Made by a program: the position numbers and the translations under genes. Positions 1-4,992 of a stretch of 6,320 nucleotides of DNA are shown piece after piece. Below the pieces are notes generated by a model, which saw only the letters and a program-made list of their open reading frames with translations, was not told where the DNA came from and ran no database searches. The stretch covers positions 1-6,320 of the forward strand of contig JASHQT010000320.1 of the NCBI GenBank assembly GCA_030039005.1. Direction: 5' to 3'. The first letter of the stretch is position 1, and each line of letters begins with the position of its first letter. Origin of the DNA: Bryobacteraceae bacterium (lineage in GTDB: Bacteria; Acidobacteriota; Terriglobia; Bryobacterales; Bryobacteraceae).

Positions 1-226
1 CGTGCGGCCCTGTTCCCCACCAGACCACCCGTTTGCGAATGCGCGGAGCATCCCCGAACAGCGCGGGCTGATCGAAAATGTCGCGCAGGAGCGCCAGCGC
101 CTGATCGCCCAGCAGAATCACCGGCAATCGCGGACGATCCAGCGCTTCCAGATCGACACGAAATCCGGCCTGCGCGAGAAGATACGCCGAGCAGCAAGCG
201 GCCACGCCATCGCCGCGAACGGTCAC
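1..226 (-). CDS. qhpG: QhpG-like FAD-dependent monooxygenase for CTQ biogenesis, N-terminal part (cut by window edge)
   Basis: Only the first 75 codons are present; the gene continues past position 1. The protein begins MTVRGDGVAACCSAYLLAQA, with a GxGxxA dinucleotide-binding turn (G5, G7, A10) followed by a helix and a second strand ending in acidic residues. This is the Rossmann beta-alpha-beta of FAD-dependent oxidoreductases sitting at the extreme N terminus, as in flavin monooxygenases. The start is GTG at 226-224, because an in-frame TAG (the qhpB stop at 232-230) lies two codons upstream and the next in-frame GTG would delete the glycine motif. No good Shine-Dalgarno is visible, so translation probably depends on reinitiation after qhpB, 3 nt upstream. 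In known qhp loci a flavin monooxygenase of this kind, QhpG, is reported to hydroxylate the CTQ-precursor tryptophan of the crosslinked gamma subunit. Assignment to QhpG rests on the FAD motif plus context. The flavin fold is well supported; the exact substrate is inferred. Confidence 0.78.
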   Translation of the reverse strand, partial: MTVRGDGVAACCSAYLLAQAGFRVDLEALDRPRLPVILLGDQALALLRDIFDQPALFGDAPRIRKRVVWWGTGPH

Positions 227-229
227 AGG

Positions 230-1330
230 CTACGGTAGCACGACGATTCCGGCATACGTCACGTCGTTATTCAAATCCCAGGTCTTCTCGTACTTCAACG
301 TCGCCGCGTCGTACACTTCGATGTCGAAACCGGCGCCGTAAATGTAGAGCTTGGCGCCGTCGGTGGAAATCCCGAGCGTGAAGCGCGTGCGGCAAGGAAG
401 TTCGGCGCGCTGCGCGATGCGATCGCCGTGCTCCAGATCGAACGACCAAAATTCGCAGCGCTTGGTGCCGTGAATTCCCGTTTGCACCACCGTATAGGCC
501 CATTTCTTGTCCGGCGTCACTTCGATTCCCGCCATGTTGGCGGGCGCGGGACCAATGGGATTGAAATCGATGCGCCGGGTGGCCAGATCCATCCGCGCCA
601 GGCCAAACACGAGATTATGCACGACCGGATCGGACCACACAAACATCCCGGTGTGTTCGCCGGGCGTGTTGATCAGATCCAGATCGCTGCCGAAATGGAC
701 GTTCTCCATGCCGGGAGCGTCGGGGCGCGCCAAGTCGATATGGTCGAGAACCTTGAAATCGGGAGCGCTCAAAACCGTGATCTTTTCGCCGAATTGATAG
801 ATATATTTTCCGTCGGGGGAAATTTCCAGCCAGCCCACGCCATAATCACCCTCGTTTTGCGCCTCTTCTTCCTTGGGGATGTCGATGGTATTGACGATCT
901 TCTGCTGGGCCAGATCCACCACCGTGTATTTGGGTTTCGCGACCTCGAAATGGTCCGGAAAGCGCGTAATTTCCTTGGTCACCGCGTAAAAGAATTTGCC
1001 TTCCGGATCGGCCGTGCCGTTGAACATGCGATATTGCTTGTCCGGCGTGTTGAGTTCGAAATGATTGATCACTTTGCGCGTGGCGACGTCGATCACTTCG
1101 ATGCCGTTGTGGTCGATGGTGGTGACATAGATCCGCTTGTGATCGGGCGAAAGCCGGATGGTCATCGGCGTGCCGGTGGAAAGCGGAATGCGATCGACGA
1201 TTTTCTCCTGCGCCTCGTCGAAAACCAGAACGGCCGCCGGGTAGGCGGGCAGATAGAGCGTACCCGCGGTTGCAAATCGAGCCAGTACCGCGCCCAACGC
1301 GGCCCATACCGTCAGTCTTAACAGGAGCAT
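230..1330 (-). CDS. qhpB: Quinohemoprotein amine dehydrogenase beta subunit (YVTN-type propeller, periplasmic)
   Basis: The 366-residue protein starts with a Sec-type signal peptide (residues 1 to about 23, hydrophobic core around 7-17, likely cleavage near ATAG). The rest is a repeat protein. A strand-turn-strand unit of the form (F/I/V)D-x-A-x-x-K-(I/V)-x-x-x-(I/F)-x-L recurs near residues 37-50, 80-93, 138-151, 187-200, 247-256, 297-311 and 340-353. That makes seven copies, as expected for the seven-bladed propeller of the QHNDH beta subunit. SPDHKRIYV (61-69), SPDGKYIY (171-178) and TPDKKWAY (272-279) are typical YVTN blade strands. In the known enzyme this subunit packs against the gamma subunit and helps enclose the CTQ active site. 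C292 and C313 are two cysteines of the mature chain that could pair in the periplasm (inference). The gene begins 6 nt after the qhpC stop and has no clear Shine-Dalgarno, which suggests coupling. A generic YVTN protein would be the alternative call, but position and length favour QhpB. Confidence 0.92.
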   Translation of the reverse strand: MLLLRLTVWAALGAVLARFATAGTLYLPAYPAAVLVFDEAQEKIVDRIPLSTGTPMTIRLSPDHKRIYVTTIDHNGIEVIDVATRKVINHFELNTPDKQYRMFNGTADPEGKFFYAVTKEITRFPDHFEVAKPKYTVVDLAQQKIVNTIDIPKEEEAQNEGDYGVGWLEISPDGKYIYQFGEKITVLSAPDFKVLDHIDLARPDAPGMENVHFGSDLDLINTPGEHTGMFVWSDPVVHNLVFGLARMDLATRRIDFNPIGPAPANMAGIEVTPDKKWAYTVVQTGIHGTKRCEFWSFDLEHGDRIAQRAELPCRTRFTLGISTDGAKLYIYGAGFDIEVYDAATLKYEKTWDLNNDVTYAGIVVLP

Positions 1331-1336
1331 CGGTTT

Positions 1337-1681
1337 TTATGGAAACACCAGATCGAGATTGCGCCAATCCTTGGTGGCGGCGGCGCATTTGGACGACCAG
1401 TCCGGCGCGTTGTTCAAATGATCGGGAACCTGCGCCGGCCAGTAGCAACTGACAAAACAGTCGTAGATGTCGCGCTCCACCGGCTGGCACAGCCCGGCGG
1501 TGCCGCCCGCGGCGTCCACTTCCCACCCCGGCGTGAACATGAGCGCGCAACCGGTGGGCACGTGCGGGCGCTGCGGCTGATTGGAAGGACGGTCCTGCAG
1601 CGCGACCACGTCTTCCGTCCGTGCCGTGACATGATCGTCGATGCGCGCTGCCTTCCGGTTCAAAGGTCGCATGTGTTTCAT
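1337..1681 (-). CDS. qhpC: Quinohemoprotein amine dehydrogenase gamma subunit precursor (CTQ-bearing, thioether-crosslinked peptide)
   Basis: This 114-residue protein carries the cofactor. A charged, non-hydrophobic leader (MKHMRPLNRK..., roughly residues 1-38) is not a Sec signal. The mature part keeps the spacing of all crosslinks known from Paracoccus: C45-E54 (known Cys7-Glu16), C65-D71 (Cys27-Asp33), C75-W81 (Cys37-Trp43, the CTQ pair) and C79-D87 (Cys41-Asp49). The core reads CFVSCYWPAQVPD (75-87), with W81 the predicted quinone-forming tryptophan. PGWEVDA (51-57) and the closing DWRNLDLVFP are also family-like. A fifth cysteine, C99, has no expected partner. The ATG overlaps the qhpD stop as ATGA, and an AAAGGA ribosome site lies 10 nt upstream, so the substrate peptide has its own initiation signal. 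Known biology: QhpD forms the Cys-Asp/Glu thioethers, a subtilisin-like protease removes the leader, and an ABC exporter moves the product to the periplasm. The leader cleavage site is not determined here. Confidence 0.96.
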   Translation of the reverse strand: MKHMRPLNRKAARIDDHVTARTEDVVALQDRPSNQPQRPHVPTGCALMFTPGWEVDAAGGTAGLCQPVERDIYDCFVSCYWPAQVPDHLNNAPDWSSKCAAATKDWRNLDLVFP

Positions 1682-3132
1682 GATGCTGCTTTCCTTTCGG
1701 CGAACTGCTGCAAAAATCCAGGGTTCCCGGCGGCGATCGCGCCATAGATCTTCAGGCACGTATCCGTCCAGTCGCGAATCCAATCGCAATAGTGAAGATT
1801 GGGATGGCCCGTGTCGCCGTAGCGCACAAAGGCTTCGTGATGGCATCCGCCGGCGCACAACGGGCGCGCCCAGCAGGTGTGGCAATCGTATTTGGAATCG
1901 ATGTGGCCGCGCTTGAGGAAATCGGACTGTTTCGCCTTGTCGATGCCGGTCGCGATGTTTCCCAGCGCGTGCTGATCGGAATCGACGAAACGGTGGCACG
2001 GCGCGATGTCGCCGGAAGGCCCCACGCCCAAAAGCCCGAGCCCGGCGCCACAAGGATGCGATTTGTTCACGCCCTGGCATAGCTCGGCCAGCGTGTCGCT
2101 CACGTTCGAAAAACCGTGCGCTTCACCGCGCAACGCGTATTCTAGATATTCGTCCGCCAAGGCGTGGAACTGATCCAGCACGTGATCCATGCCCTGGTGT
2201 CCGATGGTGTAGAGCTGATTGGGCGAAGAAGTGACCGGCGCGAAACCCACTTCGTGAAATCCCAGATCCTGCTTTAAATGCCGGAAGATTTTGACGACGT
2301 CGGAGACGCCCGCCGTAAGCGTGACGCGCGCCGTAATCGGACGCGTGCGATGGTTTTGGATCAGGGCCCGAACTTTGGGCTCGATGATGTCGTAGCTGCC
2401 GCGGCCGTTGGAGAAGACGCGCAAATGATCGTGCATCTCCTTGGGCCCATCCATGCTCACCGTGACGCCGATGCGGTTCTCGGAAAGAAACTCGATGATC
2501 GCGGGCGTCAGCAGCGTGGCGTTGGTGGTCAAGCTGAAATCGATGTGCCGGCCTTCGGCGGAGGCGCGCTCGCTCGCGTAGGCCACCACCTGCTTCAGCA
2601 GCGGAAAATTCATCAACGTCTCGCCGCCGAAGAACGTGATGTGAATCGAGCGCCGGCCCGCGGACTGCGCGAGCAGAAAATCCACCGAGGCTTTCGCCGT
2701 CTCCAGGTCCATGAACTTCGGCTTGCCTTCGGGCGTGGCGACCTTGTCGGCGCCGAACTCGTAGCAGTATTGGCACGCCAGGTTGCACTGGTTGGTGAGA
2801 TTCATCACCAGCGTCTGGATGGGAAAAACATCGGGAAGACGAGTTGGCGGTTCGGAGACCGAGTCGCGGGCGAGGATCACGTTCGCGTGAACCATCTCCG
2901 CGATCAACTCCTCGGCGTCTTCGAGGCCGATGCCGGAGGCCGCGAGCGCATCCACCAGGCGCTCATGCGGCATTGCACCACGCGCCAGGCAATCGATCAA
3001 CTTCCCCACGGCTGCATCCACCGCGAAGATCGCCCCGGCGGGCACCAGGTACAGGAAATGCGCCCCCCGCGCGTCAAACCGATGCAACTCGCCCAGGCGG
3101 TACGTGCGCGTCGCTGCTTCCGTCGCGGTCAT
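1678..3132 (-). CDS. qhpD: Radical SAM/SPASM peptide-modifying enzyme forming the gamma-subunit thioether crosslinks
   Basis: The 484-residue cytoplasmic protein has three parts. Residues 1-105 form a small alpha/beta region before the radical SAM core, plausibly the part that recognises the QhpC leader (inference). The core starts with the CxxxCxxC cluster motif in NQCNLACQYCYEFG (C116, C120, C123), followed by the SAM-binding FFGGET (G169, G170, E171) and a VSMDGP segment with D228. The C-terminal SPASM domain has the full seven-cysteine pattern: C361, twelve residues, G374, four residues, C379; then C417, C420, C426, C430 with x2, x5 and x3 spacing; then C449. That predicts two auxiliary Fe4S4 clusters in addition to the SAM cluster. 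In the studied family member this enzyme makes one Cys-Asp/Glu thioether after another in QhpC. The ATG at 3132 is chosen because the 61 residues of open frame upstream overlap the qhpA coding end, do not look like protein, and the start lies 10 nt after the qhpA stop with CAGG just before it. The stop overlaps the qhpC start (ATGA). Confidence 0.95.
   Translation of the reverse strand: MTATEAATRTYRLGELHRFDARGAHFLYLVPAGAIFAVDAAVGKLIDCLARGAMPHERLVDALAASGIGLEDAEELIAEMVHANVILARDSVSEPPTRLPDVFPIQTLVMNLTNQCNLACQYCYEFGADKVATPEGKPKFMDLETAKASVDFLLAQSAGRRSIHITFFGGETLMNFPLLKQVVAYASERASAEGRHIDFSLTTNATLLTPAIIEFLSENRIGVTVSMDGPKEMHDHLRVFSNGRGSYDIIEPKVRALIQNHRTRPITARVTLTAGVSDVVKIFRHLKQDLGFHEVGFAPVTSSPNQLYTIGHQGMDHVLDQFHALADEYLEYALRGEAHGFSNVSDTLAELCQGVNKSHPCGAGLGLLGVGPSGDIAPCHRFVDSDQHALGNIATGIDKAKQSDFLKRGHIDSKYDCHTCWARPLCAGGCHHEAFVRYGDTGHPNLHYCDWIRDWTDTCLKIYGAIAAGNPGFLQQFAERKAAS
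1692..1697 (-). promoter_or_regulatory. Ribosome binding site of qhpC
   Basis: AAAGGA on the minus strand ends 10 nt before the qhpC ATG and lies inside the 3' end of qhpD. It is the clearest Shine-Dalgarno within the operon and supports the short gamma-precursor start at 1681 over longer readings of the same frame. Confidence 0.6.
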
Positions 3133-3142
3133 CGCTGGCCTG

Positions 3143-4876
3143 CTATTGCCCCACTTCCGGCTGATCCCACTTAATATAGGTTGGAACCGAAACCACCAGA
3201 TACGACTTGCCGACCAGCGGCCGTCCGTCTTTGTCCTTTTCGTCCTTGGCCGTGGCCACCACCCACACGTTGCCGTAATTATTGCGGCTGAATTTGCGCT
3301 GCGGATTGGGACCATCGGAGGAGGGCGTAAACAGCCCGGTGCTGCTCAGGGAGCCGACGAACTCCTTGTCATCGTCGCCGTAGCTGGAATAAAATTCCTC
3401 GACGGACCATTTCACCTCGATCGGCCCGAGCTCGACGTCGTCGGCGGTGTGCGGTTTGCCATCGGCGCCGCGCTGATACGCGATCGCTTCGAACTGCTGG
3501 TAACCCTTGGGATGCACGTCGCTGCCGAGATGAGCGAGCGCGGTATCCGGCGTCACCTTCACGTAATCGATGCGGTCGTACACCGCGATCGCGCTTTGCA
3601 GCACCGAGCGATGAAAGGCGATGTCGCGCTTGCCGGGCACCGCGTCGGCCGCCGTATCTACTTCCGCCACGATCTCGGCCGGCGTATGCGAAACGATGCG
3701 CTTCACCGTCACGCCCGTGCCGAAATCCAGATCCGCTGCGGACACTTGCGCCGGCAGGCTCTCGCCGATCAAGCGCACGCGCGTTCCTGGGGACCCGGTT
3801 TTGAGCATCGTCACATCGGTCGCGAGCAGCGTCGGGTCGGCCGAGGCGCGCTGCAGCGTTATGTCGAAGCCGAACTCCTGGTATTCGCCCCAAAACCAGC
3901 GGCCTTCGGCGCTGTTTTGATCGGGCGAAACCCACAGCACCTCGCGCGCGTCGCTCTCCAGATCGCCAGGAGCGGCATTGGAAGCCGCTGTTCCTTTCGA
4001 TCGGCCTCGCCAGGCATAGCCCGCGTACACCAGGCTGTGCCCCGTTCGCGAAATCTTGGTGCCATCCTTTATCGAGGTGAGCGTCACGCGCGTCGTGAAC
4101 TCGTCATCGCTGCCCGAAACCGGCGCCACTTCCATCTCCCCGATAAATCGGCCGCGGCCCGGAGCGTAGGCGCTCACCATCCATTTGCCGGCCAGCTTCG
4201 GCGCCCGCATGCGAGCGCGCCAGGCCGCCCATTCCGGCGTTTCAAGCGGCGCGGTCTTGCTCAAGTATTCCAGCGCGATATCCACCGGCAGCGGCGCGCC
4301 CGGCTCGCGATGCCGTGCGCCTTCGTCGAAACCGCCCGCGTGCAGCCCCAAACGGAACGCCTCATCGGCTTGCGGATACAGCGCCACGTGCAGATTGGCC
4401 AGATATTTCCAATCCTGCGCCGTGCGCCGCCAGGACAGCGGCCGAGCGAAGGCGTGGCAATTGGCGCACGCGCCTTTCACATCGTCGTTGGGGATGTTGG
4501 TTTCGTCCGGGATGCGATGCTCGGCGTAGTACTGGATCGGCTTGGCCTCTTCCGGGGCCAGGCCGTGATCGGTCGCCAGATATTTCAGGATCGCGCGCGC
4601 TTCCTCCGGCGTCAGCTTGACGCCGCGCAGACGCACCATGCGCTTGATGGCCTCTTCCCACGCTTCCGGAGTGCCGCGCTCCCAGGAAATGCGCAGCATG
4701 TCGCCTTTGGCGTCCCGCGTGTGGCAGGCTCCGCACTTCTGGATGACCAATTGGTTTGTCACCGGAATGCCGGGCTCGGACGCCGATGGCCCCGGCGTTG
4801 CCGCCGGGCCGGCTTGCGGTTTCTGGGCCTGCGCCAGCAAAGGAACAACCAGAATCGAGGCCAGCAGGATTTTCAT
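3143..4876 (-). CDS. qhpA: Quinohemoprotein amine dehydrogenase alpha subunit (diheme cytochrome c, periplasmic)
   Basis: The 577-residue protein opens with a Sec signal peptide (MKILLASILVVPLLAQAQ) and then a Pro/Ala/Gly-rich linker to about residue 38. The N-terminal diheme domain has two CxxCH heme c motifs, CGACH (48-52) and CANCH (137-141). M60 in GDML and other Met/His residues are possible axial ligands. From about 225 the chain changes to beta-rich sequence: a lipocalin-like or barrel part (KWMVSAYAPG to about 345), an IPT/Ig-like part (about 355-435, GTRVRLIGESLPA) and a final beta domain (about 436-570). This agrees with the four-domain alpha subunit of QHNDH, whose hemes take electrons from CTQ and pass them to a periplasmic cytochrome or cupredoxin. 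Length is in the usual range (about 60 kDa). It is the first gene of the operon. The start is fixed by the signal peptide; the only nearby ribosome-site-like bases (AAGG) lie 2 nt before the ATG, which is unusually close. Confidence 0.95.
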   Translation of the reverse strand: MKILLASILVVPLLAQAQKPQAGPAATPGPSASEPGIPVTNQLVIQKCGACHTRDAKGDMLRISWERGTPEAWEEAIKRMVRLRGVKLTPEEARAILKYLATDHGLAPEEAKPIQYYAEHRIPDETNIPNDDVKGACANCHAFARPLSWRRTAQDWKYLANLHVALYPQADEAFRLGLHAGGFDEGARHREPGAPLPVDIALEYLSKTAPLETPEWAAWRARMRAPKLAGKWMVSAYAPGRGRFIGEMEVAPVSGSDDEFTTRVTLTSIKDGTKISRTGHSLVYAGYAWRGRSKGTAASNAAPGDLESDAREVLWVSPDQNSAEGRWFWGEYQEFGFDITLQRASADPTLLATDVTMLKTGSPGTRVRLIGESLPAQVSAADLDFGTGVTVKRIVSHTPAEIVAEVDTAADAVPGKRDIAFHRSVLQSAIAVYDRIDYVKVTPDTALAHLGSDVHPKGYQQFEAIAYQRGADGKPHTADDVELGPIEVKWSVEEFYSSYGDDDKEFVGSLSSTGLFTPSSDGPNPQRKFSRNNYGNVWVVATAKDEKDKDGRPLVGKSYLVVSVPTYIKWDQPEVGQ

Positions 4877-4885
4877 AACCTTATT

Positions 4886-4955
4886 CGGATATCATACACC
4901 TTCGTTCCTGATCCAACGGATAAAAGTTGTTTATGATCGTCATGCGCCCTATCCG
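4886..4955. repeat. Three copies of CGGATA in the divergent control region
   Basis: CGGATA occurs at 4886-4891 and 4917-4922 on the plus strand and at 4950-4955 on the minus strand (read TATCCG on plus). Start-to-start distances are 31 and 33 bp, close to three helical turns, so the copies would face roughly the same side of the DNA. They could be half-sites for a regulator shared by qhpA and qhpF. The motif is only six bases long and the match does not extend clearly, so chance is a real alternative. Confidence 0.3.
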
Positions 4956-4981
4956 CGGGCACTTTGGCGTGTGCTATTAAC

Positions 4982-4987
4982 AAAGGG
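4982..4987 (+). promoter_or_regulatory. Ribosome binding site of qhpF
   Basis: AAAGGG lies 5 nt before the ATG at 4993. It decides the start of the exporter gene, since no equally good site precedes other in-frame starts. Confidence 0.65.
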
Positions 4988-4992
4988 ACCCC

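Larger units (their letters stand above)
4877..4992. promoter_or_regulatory. Divergent intergenic control region between qhpA and qhpF
   Basis: These 116 bp separate two outward-facing start codons, so promoters for both the minus-strand operon and the exporter should lie here. The region is more AT-rich than the flanking genes. A TATGAT hexamer on the minus strand (4891-4896) resembles a -10 box for qhpA, but the best -35-like hexamer (TTGGAT) has only 14 nt spacing and the resulting leader would be under 10 nt. On the plus strand, TTGTTT (4927-4932) with TATCCG (4950-4955) at 17 nt spacing is a weak candidate for qhpF. Short dyads ATCC-aac-GGAT (4911-4921) and ATGA-tcg-TCAT (4933-4943) are possible regulator sites. 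In known qhp systems an AraC-type activator (QhpR) responds to amines; its site cannot be recognised from sequence alone. The region as a control region is secure; the individual boxes are not. Confidence 0.6.

Noticed and set aside
2..238. Plus-strand open frame of 78 codons at the left edge
   Set aside because: The minus strand encodes a Rossmann FAD motif directly after qhpB, so this is a shadow.
428..1321. Plus-strand open frame of 297 codons antisense to qhpB
   Set aside because: The opposite strand gives a signal peptide and seven propeller repeats; this frame has no motif and a shadow-like composition.
1682..2080. Longer reading of the qhpC frame starting at 2080
   Set aside because: The added part overlaps the SPASM domain of qhpD in another frame and is Arg-rich. 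The start at 1681 has a ribosome site and an ATGA overlap.
2278..3174. Plus-strand open frame of 298 codons antisense to qhpD
   Set aside because: It lacks domains, and the minus strand has the radical SAM motifs in the same place.
3133..3315. Upstream extension of qhpD to an ATG at 3315
   Set aside because: The extra 61 residues overlap the 3' end of qhpA in another frame, look non-protein-like, and the start at 3132 is correctly placed just after the qhpA stop.
2930..4936. Plus-strand open frame of 668 codons
   Set aside because: It runs antisense to qhpA and the start of qhpD. It is Arg/His-rich with no recognisable domain, whereas the minus strand encodes clear heme motifs. It is a by-product of GC-rich codon usage.
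4950..4960. CCGCGG palindrome as a terminator or operator
   Set aside because: It is only six bases, with no longer stem and no T-run; such palindromes are frequent in GC-rich DNA.
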